DNA from: an uncultured Prevotellaceae bacterium
GTDB lineage: Bacteria; Bacteroidota; Bacteroidia; Bacteroidales; Bacteroidaceae
DNA: 64,000 nucleotides
Direction of reading: 5' to 3'
Assembly (NCBI GenBank): GCA_902774815.1
Contig: CACYJV010000002.1
Location: 80,373-144,372 of the forward strand
A program made the position numbers and the translations under genes. Below the pieces are notes generated by a model that worked only from the letters and a program-made list of their open reading frames with translations, was not told where the DNA came from and ran no database searches. How positions within the stretch are numbered: position 1 is the stretch's first letter; each line of letters opens with the position of its first letter. Of the stretch, positions 1 to 8,661 are shown in pieces.

Positions 1-100
1 CACTTGCGTTATCTGCCATATTATAATTTCTATTATGTTCCTATTAATTATATTTCAATTATCCCAGAAGATGATACCTCCTCTGCAATTACACATCAAT
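1..100. other. AT-rich intergenic start of window
   Basis: The first 100 bases are AT-rich and hold no convincing gene, RNA or promoter. They lie downstream of ffh, which ends at 144 on the minus strand. Confidence 0.6.
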
Positions 101-133
101 CGCCCCTCCCCTCGGGAGGGGAAGGGGGTGGGT
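101..133. repeat. GC-rich palindromic repeat, intergenic copy
   Basis: The core reads CCCCTCCCCTCGGGAGGGG, followed by AAGGGGGTGGG. The same pattern recurs at 13744, 13905, 55615 and 59786. This copy lies just downstream of ffh. It is self-complementary but has no T-tract, so it is not a typical intrinsic terminator. Confidence 0.8.
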
Positions 134-143
134 TGCTGTTTTT

Positions 144-1475
144 TTACCTCCTCATCCCCTTCATGCCGCGCATCATATTGCCCATGCCGCCGCCGGTGAC
201 CATCTTCATCATCTTGCGCGTCTGTTCGAACTGCTTCAGCAGGCGGTTCACCTCCTCGACCTTCGTGCCCGAACCACGGGCGATGCGCTGGCGACGGCTT
301 TGGTTCAGCACGTCGGGGTGCGAGCGCTCGTAGGGCGTCATCGAGTTGATGATGGCTTCAATGCCCTTGAAGGCATCGTCGTCAATGTCGAGGTCCTTGA
401 TCTGCTTGCCCACGCCGGGTATCATGGCGGCCAGGTCCTTGATGTTGCCCATCTTCTTGATTTGCTGAATCTGACCCATGAAGTCGTTGAAGTCGAACTG
501 GTTCTTGCGAATCTTCTTCTCCAGGCGCTTGGCCTCCTCCTCGTCGAACTGCTCCTGCGCGCGCTCCACGAGGCTCACCACGTCGCCCATGCCCAATATT
601 CGGTCGGCCATGCGCGAGGGATGAAACACGTCGATGGCCTCCATCTTCTCGCCCGTACCGATGAACTTGATGGGCTTCGTCACTACTGTGCGTATTGACA
701 GGGCGGCACCGCCACGGGTGTCGCCGTCGAGCTTGGTCAGCACCACGCCGTCGAAGTCCAGGCGGTCGTTGAATTCCTTGGCTGTATTCACGGCATCCTG
801 ACCGGTCATCGAGTCGACCACGAACAGGGTCTCGTCGGGGTTCAGGTAGTCCTTCAGGCGGGCTATCTCGTCCATCATCTGCTCGTCGACGGCCAGTCGG
901 CCGGCCGTATCGACGATAACCACGTCGTTGCCCTTGGCCTTAGCCTCTTGGAGGGCGCGGCCGGCAATGGCGACGACGTCCTTGCAGTCTGGTTCAGAGT
1001 AGACGGGCACGCCCACCTGCTCGCCGACGACGTGGAGCTGCTGGATAGCGGCGGGACGATAGACGTCACAGGCCACGAGCAGCGGCTTCTTGTGGCGCTT
1101 GTTCTTCAGCATGTTAGCCAACTTTCCCGAGAAAGTGGTCTTACCGGAACCTTGCAGACCCGACATGAGGATGATGGCGGGACGGCCCTCGAGCTTCAGC
1201 TCGGCGGCCTCGCCACCCATGAGCTCGGCCAGTTCGTCGTGCACCAGCTTCACCATGAGTTGTCCAGGCTTGATGGCCGTCAGCACGTTCATGCCCAGCG
1301 CCTTCTCCTTCACGGTGTCGGTGAAGGTCTTGGCCACCTTGTAGTTCACGTCGGCATCGAGCAGCGCACGACGCACATCTTTCAGGGTTTCGGCCACGTT
1401 GATCTCGGTGATCTTACCCTCACCCTTCAGTATCTTGAACGATCTTTCTAGTCTGTCACTTAAATTCTCAAACAT
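144..1475 (-). CDS. ffh: Signal recognition particle GTPase Ffh
   Basis: Cytoplasmic SRP protein of 443 residues. It binds 4.5S RNA and signal peptides and docks nascent chains to FtsY. The N-terminal helical domain is followed by the GTPase domain with P-loop GLQGSGKTT near residue 110, DTAGR near 190 and TKLDGD near 245. The C-terminal M domain ends in a methionine- and glycine-rich tail (MMKMVTGGGMGNMMRG). I start at MFENLSDRL (ATG at 1475): this matches the family N-terminus, a purine-rich AAAAAGGAAAAAG precedes it, and a consensus promoter lies just upstream. A longer reading from 1544 would run through that promoter. Length is normal and the gene stands alone. Confidence 0.97.
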   Translation of the reverse strand: MFENLSDRLERSFKILKGEGKITEINVAETLKDVRRALLDADVNYKVAKTFTDTVKEKALGMNVLTAIKPGQLMVKLVHDELAELMGGEAAELKLEGRPAIILMSGLQGSGKTTFSGKLANMLKNKRHKKPLLVACDVYRPAAIQQLHVVGEQVGVPVYSEPDCKDVVAIAGRALQEAKAKGNDVVIVDTAGRLAVDEQMMDEIARLKDYLNPDETLFVVDSMTGQDAVNTAKEFNDRLDFDGVVLTKLDGDTRGGAALSIRTVVTKPIKFIGTGEKMEAIDVFHPSRMADRILGMGDVVSLVERAQEQFDEEEAKRLEKKIRKNQFDFNDFMGQIQQIKKMGNIKDLAAMIPGVGKQIKDLDIDDDAFKGIEAIINSMTPYERSHPDVLNQSRRQRIARGSGTKVEEVNRLLKQFEQTRKMMKMVTGGGMGNMMRGMKGMRR

Positions 1476-1508
1476 GTCTTTTTCCTTTTTTTCTACACTT
1501 TCGGACTG

Positions 1509-1539
1509 CAAAGTTACACTTTTTTGACCGAAACGCAAA
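1509..1539 (-). promoter_or_regulatory. Bacteroidota consensus promoter of ffh
   Basis: On the minus strand TTTG (1536-1539) and TAACTTTG (1509-1516) are separated by exactly 19 nt, matching the Bacteroidota primary-sigma consensus TTTG-N19-TAnnTTTG. The start codon of ffh lies 33 nt further on. Confidence 0.85.
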
Positions 1540-1600
1540 GACATTTAGAAATAATTTCCTATATTTGCACCAAATTATGAAGGGAATGATATAGATGAAT

Positions 1601-1899
1601 ACCTACCGACCTTGGAGAGGTCGAATATCAGCGCTCGGCCCAAAGGGACGCTTGCGTAGCGTAGCGGAGCAAGAAATCCAGGTCTACTGACCTGGGGACA
1701 GGTGCAACCCGAAACATAAAAAAAACGACTTCGAAGATGTCGCACCTAATGGAACAAAGCATATCATATAGAGCAGTCACATCATGAAGAAATAATTTCG
1801 TGCGACATCTTCGAAGTCGACATTCCCACACGGCATTTCCTATCCCCAGGTCGGTAGACCTGGGGTTTCGGAAATTCGACCTCTTCGAGGTCGGTGGGT
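1601..1899. repeat. Three nested inverted repeats
   Basis: Three independent arm pairs are nested around one centre. The outer pair is 1601-1626 with 1874-1899 (23/26 matches). The middle pair is 1678-1698 with 1843-1863 (20/21). The inner pair is 1726-1745 with 1800-1819 (20/20). Each arm is itself nearly dyad-symmetric, for example CCAGGTCTACTGACCTGG. A further small hairpin, CTTGC...GCAAG, lies at 1650-1672. The whole block occupies the space between the ffh promoter and the SIMPL gene. A TATATTTG box at 1560-1567 on plus could make it part of that gene's 5' leader. Confidence 0.85.
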
Positions 1900-1921
1900 C
1901 AACTGCTATATTATTACCATT

Positions 1922-2668
1922 ATGAAAACGAGAAGCAAGTGTAACAAAGTGACCACAGAAAAAAGTAAAAGAATGATGAAAGAAAGTCGCATGATTGCAG
2001 CCGCCATCGTGGCGGTGGGCATTTTTTGTCTGGGATGGTTCGTGAAAGCTGGCATTGACAACTTTGCCAACAAGGACCGTCAGGTAACCGTGAAAGGTCT
2101 GGCCGAGCGCGAAGTGCCTGCCGATAAGGTGACGTGGAGCATCGGCACGAAGGTGACGGGCAACGACCTGCCTATGCTTTACGAGAGCATCAACCTGCAG
2201 ACCGACAAGATCAGGAAGTTCCTAAAGGCCAACGGCATCGACGACAAGGAGATCACCGTCAACCCGCCGTCCATCAGCGACCTTGAAGCACGCGAGTGGG
2301 GCGACAACAACAAGAACTTCCGCTACATCGTCGCAACCACTATCACCGTGGCCACCAACAAGGTGGAACAGGTGAAGACGGCCATCTTCAAACAGGCCGA
2401 GCTGCTGAAGCAGGGCGTGGCCATCGAGACCAGCAACGCCGAATACGAATATGCCTCGTTCCAGCAGATGAAGCCCGAGATGATGGCCGAGGCCATCAAG
2501 AATGCGCAGAAGACCGCTGAACAGTTTGCCGAGGCCAGCCACGCACGCCTGGGCGAGATCCAGACCGCCGGACAAGGTCAGTTCGAAATCGACAATCGCG
2601 ACGAAAACACACCTTATATAAAAAAGCTGCGCGTCGTCACGACCATCACCTATTCGATAGAGCGGTAA
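1922..2668 (+). CDS. SIMPL-domain (DUF541) protein, membrane-anchored
   Basis: Protein of 248 residues. A basic N-terminus is followed by one hydrophobic segment ([16 protein letters not shown], about residues 26-41), acting as a signal anchor. The rest matches the SIMPL/DUF541 pattern: [18 protein letters not shown] near residue 57, paired beta strands, and the closing [17 protein letters not shown]. Family members are periplasmic or secreted and poorly understood. The start is uncertain: ATGs at 1973 and 1976 would give a more typical short N-terminus (MMKESRM), and no clear ribosome site marks 1922. It appears monocistronic, with two hairpins downstream. Confidence 0.85.
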   Translation: MKTRSKCNKVTTEKSKRMMKESRMIAAAIVAVGIFCLGWFVKAGIDNFANKDRQVTVKGLAEREVPADKVTWSIGTKVTGNDLPMLYESINLQTDKIRKFLKANGIDDKEITVNPPSISDLEAREWGDNNKNFRYIVATTITVATNKVEQVKTAIFKQAELLKQGVAIETSNAEYEYASFQQMKPEMMAEAIKNAQKTAEQFAEASHARLGEIQTAGQGQFEIDNRDENTPYIKKLRVVTTITYSIER

Positions 2669-2713
2669 GGCTTCCCGCACCCTTCGCCTGACTCCCATAG
2701 GCCTTCTTTACCG

Positions 2714-2758
2714 TATGCCCGACCAGTGTGGCGGAAAACCGCCAATATGGTCAGGCAT
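2714..2758. terminator. Hairpin downstream of the SIMPL gene
   Basis: GCCCGACCA...GGCGG-AAAA-CCGCC...TGGTCAGGC forms a stem with one internal mismatch zone, followed on plus by TGCTTTTATG. It probably terminates the SIMPL transcript. Confidence 0.6.
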
Positions 2759-2782
2759 GCTTTTATGTTGACTGTAAACAAG

Positions 2783-2813
2783 GATGACGGCTCAGTGATT
2801 CCGAGCCGCCATC
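2783..2813. terminator. Hairpin between convergent genes
   Basis: GATGACGGCTC and GAGCCGCCATC pair around a nine-base loop, followed on plus by TTATTGTTATT. It lies between the plus SIMPL gene and the minus receptor gene and may work in both directions. Confidence 0.55.
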
Positions 2814-2883
2814 TTATTGTTATTGAGTGATTTCTTCCTCTTGTCTCGCCTGTTTTTACGGCAAGTAGCTGACTAAACAATTC

Positions 2884-5484
2884 TTACAATCTCCCTTTTT
2901 CGTCGTTCCCTGCACCCGAACCCTTATATTTCGAATGTGTGGCGTTGAGTTGATAGCTGATAGTAATGCCCACACACTGCTCATAGGCGTAGTAGTTCTG
3001 AGCCGTTTGGCCAATGGCATAGTAAGTGACGTTCTTTGTCTTTGATGTGCGAAAGATGTCGTTGGCATATAGTGTACACGAGAGGCGCTCCTTGAAGAAA
3101 GACTTTTGCACGCTGGCATTTACCTCAAAGTCGCTACCGCGATACATAAAACCCCAGTGATTGCTGCCTATATAGCGGACTTGCAGGAATGCTTTCGTGG
3201 TGGGATTGATGACGAACCAGTTCTTCAGGTCGAAGCTGATTTCGGGTTTGTTCAGTTTCTTCGGCGCGCCGTATGCTTCAGCGTCGAACATCTGCTGATA
3301 GTAGTGAAGTGTGGCGGATGGTTGCCAGAAACCCAATTTGGGCGAAACGACGAAAGTGGCATAGACGCGATCCTGATGGTCGAAGTTGACGGGTTGGAAG
3401 ATAGCAATCTCCTTTTCCTCATCATAGACTCTACCGATGTGAGTGAAAAGGTCATTCTCGCGGGTATAGCCAGCAACGAAAGTCAACCACGAATAAGTTA
3501 TGTTGAGGTCGATGCTCTGACGCACAGATGGTCGCAACAGTGGATTACCGCCTTCATAGAACATACGACTGTCATAGACAATCATTGATTCCAGCATGCG
3601 GTAGGGTGGGCGAGAGATGCGCTTACCATAGCTCAACTGTGCACTCCACTTGTCCTTTTGCCATGCTATTGACAGGTTAGGGAACCAGTCGTTATAGGTG
3701 CGGCTTGGCTCCTCCTGCCATTCGTCAAACGAGTAGTAATTCGCTTTTACATGCTCAAAGCGAAGACCAGCATTCAGACGCCACGGACCAAGCGGCAACT
3801 CGTATTCGGCAAAGCCGGCAATATTCTTTTCTTTCATCTCGTTGTCGGTTTCCGGGATGATGCCTTCTTGGTTGACATTCTTGCCCTGGCTCTGTGTAGA
3901 GGAAGCCTCCGAACCGCCACTCAACACGCCTTTCCAAATGGGATAAGTCAGCACAAGTTTCCCTGCCACCATCTTGCGATCATCATTGTTGAGGGTGGTA
4001 ATCGTTCGGTCATTAAGTTCCTTGCTAAACTCCTGCTGGTTGAGATGGCTCTCTGTAGCGCGTCGCAACAGAGTAGCATTCAAGTCGATACCTAATTTCC
4101 CTGCCTTCCCCACATAGTATGTGTTCAGTTCCCAAACAGGTTTGTTGAGTTCTTTGATATCTGTTTTCAAAAGGACATCACCGTAGAATGCCCCGTTTTT
4201 CAGATAGTGTTGTTTCATCTCAGACTTATATTTGTCATAGAGTATATGCTGTGAAGAGAAGCTCAGACCGATGGAATGGTCGGCATTGAAGTCATAGCTC
4301 ATACCTGCTTGATACTCAAACTGCGTCCAACTACTTCTATTGGGTAAAGTACTATGAGCATTGAACAAGTCTTTCTTGATATGTAGTTCCTGATCAATAT
4401 CTTTATCGTTGCTGAAGTGCCCGTTGTCAAGCGCGACGTTAGCTGAGACCTCCAATCCGCCTGTACGATACTTCACGGTCAGGTCGTCGTAGTTGCTCCA
4501 TTTGTTATTCTTCCACGTCCGACTGGTTGCCATCAGGCTGAACCCGTCGCCTTGTGGCTTCAGTGTCTTAATGCGAATCACGGCATTCACCTCTGCGTTG
4601 TATTTGGCACCAGGCGCGGTGATAATCTCTACGTTTTTTACATCTATTGATTTCAACCGTTTCAGTTCGTTCGCATCGCGTACTTTTTTGTTATTAATAT
4701 AGATTTCAGGTTCACCTTTGGCCAACACCTCGAACTTTCCGTCGCGACCCTGTACGAGCGGCAGCATCGATAGCAGGTCTTCTGCCGTGCCCACGTCGCG
4801 CAGGATGGAGTGCTGCACATCCACCGTCATGCCGCCCTGTACCATTCTGTATTGCGGAATCTCGCCCTTGATGGTGACACCCTGCACGGTGTAGGTCTCA
4901 GGAATCAGTGTAATGGTGCCTATATGTCCTGTCTTCACCTGTCGGTTCACGGTCTTGTAACCCACATACGAAACTTTCACCACCACTTGGCTGCTCACTC
5001 CGAGCCCATTCCCTGCAAAAGCAGAAGAGCAGGGAATTACGAAATCGCCATTCTCGTTGCTCACGCCACCGTTAATGTATGTGGAGTGGGTATCAGCAGC
5101 AGTCGTGACGGTGTCGCTCAATAACGTGATGTTGGCAAATTCAATGGGTTGGCCTTTCTCGTCCACCACACGCCCAATCACCCTCATGTCCTCCTTCTGG
5201 GTGCATTCAACAAACACCTTATCGGCGTCGAAGGTCACTTTAATGGGATAGAAGCCGATGACATCGCGCAGGGCGTCCTCCAGCGTCAGGTTGCTGAAGT
5301 GACAGGTCACAGTGAAGTCCTCCAACTCGTTGTATATGAAGTAGAGCGTCTTCCTTGCAACGGCATTGTTCAAATCTTCCAGCACAGTCGAGAGCGACTG
5401 GTTCCGATAGTCACGCGTCAACTTCTGGGCCTGTGCGCTGAGTGTCATCAGGCATAGGCATATCATGTACAGAAAATGTTTCAT
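2884..5484 (-). CDS. Outer-membrane beta-barrel receptor with STN domain (FecA-like)
   Basis: Protein of 866 residues with a signal peptide (MKHFLYMICLCLMTLSAQAQ). Residues 21-95 resemble the STN signalling domain (LSTVLEDLNNAVARKTLYFIYN). A carboxypeptidase-regulatory-like domain follows at about 100-190 (VIGRVVDEKGQPIEFANITL), then a plug-like region (LLSMLPLVQGRDGKFEVLAKG). The remainder is a long beta-barrel of the CarboxypepD_reg/OMP_b-brl type. The STN domain, plus the anti-sigma and ECF-sigma genes directly upstream on the same strand, suggests a cell-surface signalling receptor that controls its own sigma factor. The substrate cannot be read from the sequence. Only 11 bases separate it from the anti-sigma gene. 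Confidence 0.88.
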   Translation of the reverse strand: MKHFLYMICLCLMTLSAQAQKLTRDYRNQSLSTVLEDLNNAVARKTLYFIYNELEDFTVTCHFSNLTLEDALRDVIGFYPIKVTFDADKVFVECTQKEDMRVIGRVVDEKGQPIEFANITLLSDTVTTAADTHSTYINGGVSNENGDFVIPCSSAFAGNGLGVSSQVVVKVSYVGYKTVNRQVKTGHIGTITLIPETYTVQGVTIKGEIPQYRMVQGGMTVDVQHSILRDVGTAEDLLSMLPLVQGRDGKFEVLAKGEPEIYINNKKVRDANELKRLKSIDVKNVEIITAPGAKYNAEVNAVIRIKTLKPQGDGFSLMATSRTWKNNKWSNYDDLTVKYRTGGLEVSANVALDNGHFSNDKDIDQELHIKKDLFNAHSTLPNRSSWTQFEYQAGMSYDFNADHSIGLSFSSQHILYDKYKSEMKQHYLKNGAFYGDVLLKTDIKELNKPVWELNTYYVGKAGKLGIDLNATLLRRATESHLNQQEFSKELNDRTITTLNNDDRKMVAGKLVLTYPIWKGVLSGGSEASSTQSQGKNVNQEGIIPETDNEMKEKNIAGFAEYELPLGPWRLNAGLRFEHVKANYYSFDEWQEEPSRTYNDWFPNLSIAWQKDKWSAQLSYGKRISRPPYRMLESMIVYDSRMFYEGGNPLLRPSVRQSIDLNITYSWLTFVAGYTRENDLFTHIGRVYDEEKEIAIFQPVNFDHQDRVYATFVVSPKLGFWQPSATLHYYQQMFDAEAYGAPKKLNKPEISFDLKNWFVINPTTKAFLQVRYIGSNHWGFMYRGSDFEVNASVQKSFFKERLSCTLYANDIFRTSKTKNVTYYAIGQTAQNYYAYEQCVGITISYQLNATHSKYKGSGAGNDEKGRL

Positions 5485-5495
5485 GGTTTCGGTGC

Positions 5496-6128
5496 TTATT
5501 CAACGGTTAGTTTTTTCCCCTCTTTCGTGATGTGTATGCGTTCAAACTTGTTGAACATCGCTATCACGTCGTCCACCTCCATCGCCTTGTCCCACGTGAA
5601 ATACAAGCGCACGTGCTTCACGGCATCGCTCTTGTAGCTAACCTCACAGCCATAGTAGACAGCCATCTCGCCCAGCATTGTCACTAGCTCCTTGTCTTCA
5701 AACACAACACGTTCCGTCTTCGTGCTGTCTTGCTCAACCATCTGGACGGCGGCGGGCTCATGCTGGGGGGTTACGATGGCGTTCTCCGTCTGCACGGGCT
5801 TCGTCGTCGAGACATTGCGCACATAGCGGATGGCGGCATACGTGATGCCCGAGAGCAATAGCACGCCCACTAACACCGCAGCCACCTTTCTCAAGATGTT
5901 CAGCGTGCCATGATGCCTGGGTGTCACATCCGCCAAATCCATCCCGGCATACACGGCGTCCGCAGCCTTTACCATCTGCTCATACAGTTGCCGGCACTCC
6001 TCGTCGGCCATCAGCAGTCTGATCTCCTCGTCGGTGTAGCGCTCAGGATGCTCCTGCATTTCCATCAGCCGCCTAAGTTTCTCCTCCGTCTGCAAGGGGA
6101 GGTTGTTCATTGGTGAATCGTTTGTCAT
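5496..6128 (-). CDS. Short FecR-like anti-sigma factor
   Basis: Protein of 210 residues. A cytoplasmic N-terminus of about 85 residues precedes one transmembrane helix (VAAVLVGVLLLSGITYAAI, about 92-110). After a linker, the C-terminus resembles the DUF4974 domain found at the end of Bacteroidota FecR proteins (FTWDKAMEVDDVIAMFNKFERIHI). The usual central FecR beta domain appears to be missing: the family is normally over 300 residues. Its start overlaps the sigma gene stop by four bases (ATGA), so the two are translationally coupled. By analogy it should hold the sigma factor at the membrane until the receptor signals. Confidence 0.8.
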   Translation of the reverse strand: MTNDSPMNNLPLQTEEKLRRLMEMQEHPERYTDEEIRLLMADEECRQLYEQMVKAADAVYAGMDLADVTPRHHGTLNILRKVAAVLVGVLLLSGITYAAIRYVRNVSTTKPVQTENAIVTPQHEPAAVQMVEQDSTKTERVVFEDKELVTMLGEMAVYYGCEVSYKSDAVKHVRLYFTWDKAMEVDDVIAMFNKFERIHITKEGKKLTVE

Positions 6129-6658
6129 GAGTTGAATCTGTTTTTGAGTTTGATAATTGCTTGCGAGAGGTGCTTGTAGACGGCCGACTCGCTGATGCCC
6201 ACTTGCTCGGCGATCTCACGATATTTCATCCGTTGCCCATAGTGCATTTGGAACACGCGGCGTGTCTGTGGCGTCAGTTCCTTGTTGATGAACAACTGAT
6301 ACTGGCGGTAATGCTCCTCCTCAGCTTCCCACTCCTCCCCCATCGCCCGCACCTCGGGGGCGTCTATGGGCAGTGCCCTACGCATGCGCTCCTGTAGTTT
6401 CATGCGCTTCAGGCGGTTCAAGCACTCAAAGCGCACAGCACTCCTGACGTAGGCAAGCAACTTACCGCTCTCGGGCAGGATGTCGGCCGTCATTAGGCGC
6501 GCCATCACCTCGCTTACCGCGTCGCGAGCATCCTCTGTATCGTGCAATAGGATGCAGGCTTTACGCAGCAGTTCTTCGTAGTGGTTGCTGTAGATTTCCC
6601 TGACAAGCATGGCAACCTCTGGGGAGAGCGTCGCCGTCGTTTTACTTCTCTTAGGCAT
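6125..6658 (-). CDS. ECF-type RNA polymerase sigma factor
   Basis: Protein of 177 residues. Sigma region 2 covers roughly residues 20-95 (HYEELLRKACILLHDTEDARDAVSEVMARL). Region 4 with its helix-turn-helix is at about 130-175 (RRVFQMHYGQRMKYREIAEQ, then GISESAVYKHLSQAIIKL). It heads the cluster sigma/anti-sigma/receptor on minus. Length is normal for FecI-like ECF factors. No TTTG/TAnnTTTG promoter is evident in the 97 bases upstream, compatible with autoregulation or another promoter class. Confidence 0.9.
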   Translation of the reverse strand: MPKRSKTTATLSPEVAMLVREIYSNHYEELLRKACILLHDTEDARDAVSEVMARLMTADILPESGKLLAYVRSAVRFECLNRLKRMKLQERMRRALPIDAPEVRAMGEEWEAEEEHYRQYQLFINKELTPQTRRVFQMHYGQRMKYREIAEQVGISESAVYKHLSQAIIKLKNRFNS

Positions 6659-6755
6659 TCTTTCTTGTCTTTTTTACCTATAAGACAATTACGCTCCGTT
6701 TTTCCCAACCCCTGTGGACAAAAACTTTTCAATTTCCATAAAAAACAGATTCAAC

Positions 6756-7697
6756 TCATGGCAAACGGAAACGTGCAACGAGAGGCAGGTGGTCGCTGAA
6801 ACCGTGCTGATAGCGCGGACCGAGGTAGTTACGGCGGGGCTTCATACCGCCGTAGGTGTCGTCGCTTTCGAGCAGGAAGGGGGCATCGAAGATAAAACAT
6901 TCACTAAGACGACTGGCAAAGGCAGGAGATGCGAAAATGTGGTCGAGCGATCCCCATTCGCCCAGATAGCGATAGGTTCCGCGGGCACCATGGCGGCCAC
7001 ATGCCGACCGCGACAACTCTGTAAGCCCGTTGGCTTCAAGATGACGGATGCTTCTATCGCGGCTATAGTCGTTAAAATCGCCACAGACAAGCACATTGGC
7101 CGATGGATGCAATTGGCGGACGGAGTCGACGGCCGCCGTCAGCCTTCGGGCCACGAGCATGCGATGGGGGCGCGTGGCAACCTCCCCACCCGACCTGCTG
7201 GGAGCATGGACCACGAAGACGTGGAGCGTATCACACCCGCGAAAGACTCCGCTGGCATAGAGTATGTCGCGTGTGGGGCGCATGCCCTCCAACGGATCCA
7301 CGCGCAGAGCCTGCCAACTGATGAGGCTGAACGTGGCGGGCGAATAGAGCAGCGCCACGTCGATGCCGCGCAGGTCGGGCGAGTCGGTCATGACGTAGTC
7401 GTAGTGGGCATTCCGTAGCAACGAGCGCCGCGTCAGGTCGTGGAGGACGGTGTCGTTCTCGACCTCGCAAAGTGCGACAAGGTCGGGCAAATGCCAATCG
7501 CCATCGTACTCGCCACAGGCCAGTATCTCACGGCCTGTGTTGTTCAGTTTTTGCCAATAGCGGAAGGGTGTCCACCGGTTCGAGCCCTCGGGAGTCCATT
7601 CCCAATCGTCTTTCATGCTATCCTGTTGGCAATCGAAAAGGTTTTCGCAATTCAACGAGACCAGCGTCAACAAGCCTGACAACAGGAGGGAGAACAT
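6756..7697 (-). CDS. Endonuclease/exonuclease/phosphatase-fold protein
   Basis: Protein of 313 residues of the Mg-dependent EEP superfamily. Visible catalytic motifs in order are SLNCENLFD (residue 14 on), LVALCEVEN with the metal-binding Glu, RGIDVALLY, VVHAPSRSGGE, CGDFND, GSLDHIF and the closing FSDHLPL with its Asp-His pair. All expected residues are present, so it should be active. The substrate (nucleic acid, phosphoinositide-like or other) is unknown. The N-terminus is a very short hydrophobic stretch (MFSLLLSGLL) that runs straight into the first strand, shorter than a normal signal peptide. RGGTRAT-like repeats sit immediately before the start codon, so an original longer N-terminus may have been lost. 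Confidence 0.88.
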   Translation of the reverse strand: MFSLLLSGLLTLVSLNCENLFDCQQDSMKDDWEWTPEGSNRWTPFRYWQKLNNTGREILACGEYDGDWHLPDLVALCEVENDTVLHDLTRRSLLRNAHYDYVMTDSPDLRGIDVALLYSPATFSLISWQALRVDPLEGMRPTRDILYASGVFRGCDTLHVFVVHAPSRSGGEVATRPHRMLVARRLTAAVDSVRQLHPSANVLVCGDFNDYSRDRSIRHLEANGLTELSRSACGRHGARGTYRYLGEWGSLDHIFASPAFASRLSECFIFDAPFLLESDDTYGGMKPRRNYLGPRYQHGFSDHLPLVARFRLP

Positions 7698-7699
7698 GG

Positions 7700-7723
7700 G
7701 GGTAGGAATAGGTAATAGGTAAA
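7700..7723. repeat. Short run of heptamer repeats
   Basis: TAGGAATAGGTAATAGGTAA is a degenerate run of the RGGTRAT unit also seen at 8374-8642 and 11385-11487. It fills the gap between two minus-strand genes. Confidence 0.6.
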
Positions 7724-7745
7724 AAGGGGAGTGGTGAGAGAGGGG

Positions 7746-8366
7746 CTAACGGATGAAGTTTGTGCGCAGGGGTTGCTCCAGCTCAGGATGGCCATCTTCG
7801 GCGACGTTCAACTTTCGAATGATCCAGGCCATGTTCCGGCCCAGCGTGCGCATGGTCTGCATGCCCTCCTCGTCGTGGGCTGCCTGGCCAGGGGTTTGCC
7901 CATAGACCATGTTCCAATATTGCGACGATACGACGGGCATGTTCAATATGGTGTAGTATTTGTTCAGGCGATCGAAGGCGGCCGATGCACCTCCACGCCG
8001 ACATACCACCACCGAGGCGGCAGGCTTGAACTGGAGCAGGCGGCCCAGCGAGTAGAATACACGGTCGAGCAAGGCACAAAGCGAACCGTTGGGGCCTCCG
8101 TAATAGACGGGTGAGCCGACCACAAGGCCGTCGATGCCGTCGCGCACGGAACGCATGACCTGCTCGTAGAGTTCGTCGCGGAAGGTGCAACGCCCTTCGC
8201 GCCCACACATGCCGCAGGCTATGCACCCTTGCACGGCCTTGGGACCGATGCTGATGATTTCTGTCTCTACGCCTTCTTGTTGCAAGGCCTTTGCCACTTC
8301 GCTGAGTGCCACGAACGTGTTGCCATTGCGGCGAGGGCTACCGTTGAGGAGTAATACTTTGGACAT
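7746..8366 (-). CDS. Flavodoxin-fold NAD(P)H-dependent oxidoreductase
   Basis: Protein of 206 residues of the NADPH-dependent FMN reductase/iron-sulfur flavoprotein group. The FMN phosphate loop GSPRRNGNT is at residues 9-17. CIACGMCGREGRC near residue 48 is the cysteine cluster typical of the iron-sulfur flavoprotein branch. VGSPVYYGGPNGSLCALLDR near residue 85 contacts the flavin ring. Soluble and cytoplasmic. The physiological electron acceptor cannot be deduced. The heptamer array begins a few bases upstream of its start, so its promoter must lie in or beyond the array. Confidence 0.88.
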   Translation of the reverse strand: MSKVLLLNGSPRRNGNTFVALSEVAKALQQEGVETEIISIGPKAVQGCIACGMCGREGRCTFRDELYEQVMRSVRDGIDGLVVGSPVYYGGPNGSLCALLDRVFYSLGRLLQFKPAASVVVCRRGGASAAFDRLNKYYTILNMPVVSSQYWNMVYGQTPGQAAHDEEGMQTMRTLGRNMAWIIRKLNVAEDGHPELEQPLRTNFIR

Positions 8367-8373
8367 GGGGAAT

Positions 8374-8642
8374 TAGGTAATAGGTAATAGGTAATAGGTA
8401 ATAGGTGATAGGTAATAGGTGATAGGTGATGGGTGATGGGTGATAGGTAATAGGTGATAGGTGATGGGTGATAGGTAATAGGTGATAGGTGATGGGTGAT
8501 GGGTGATAGGTAATAGGTAATAGGTGATGGGTGATGGGTAATAGGTGATAGGTGATAGGTGATAGGTGATAGGTGATAGGTGATGGGTGATAGGTGATGG
8601 GTGATAGGTGATGGGTGATGGGTGATGGGTGATAGGTGATGA
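8374..8642. repeat. RGGTRAT heptamer tandem array, about 38 units
   Basis: A continuous array of 7-bp units reading (A/G)GGT(A/G)AT on plus. The two purine positions switch between A and G from unit to unit while the other five bases hardly change. There are no spacers, so it is a microsatellite-like array, not a CRISPR. Read on plus it has stops in every frame. Read on minus it stays open and encodes a repeating SPITHHL/SPITYHL heptapeptide. It lies between the flavoprotein gene and an outer-membrane protein gene, both minus. Confidence 0.97.
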
Positions 8643-8661
8643 TGGAATGAGGGAACTGTGG

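Noticed and set aside
1628-1831. 67-codon minus-strand frame
   Set aside because: It lies wholly inside the nested inverted repeats and has no protein-like features.
6659-6755. Promoter for the ECF sigma operon
   Set aside because: TTTG and TAATTGTC-like words exist but are 27 nt apart, outside the workable spacing.
8374-8642. Possible CRISPR array
   Set aside because: Units are 7 bp and contiguous with no unique spacers, and no cas genes are present. It is a tandem microsatellite-like array.
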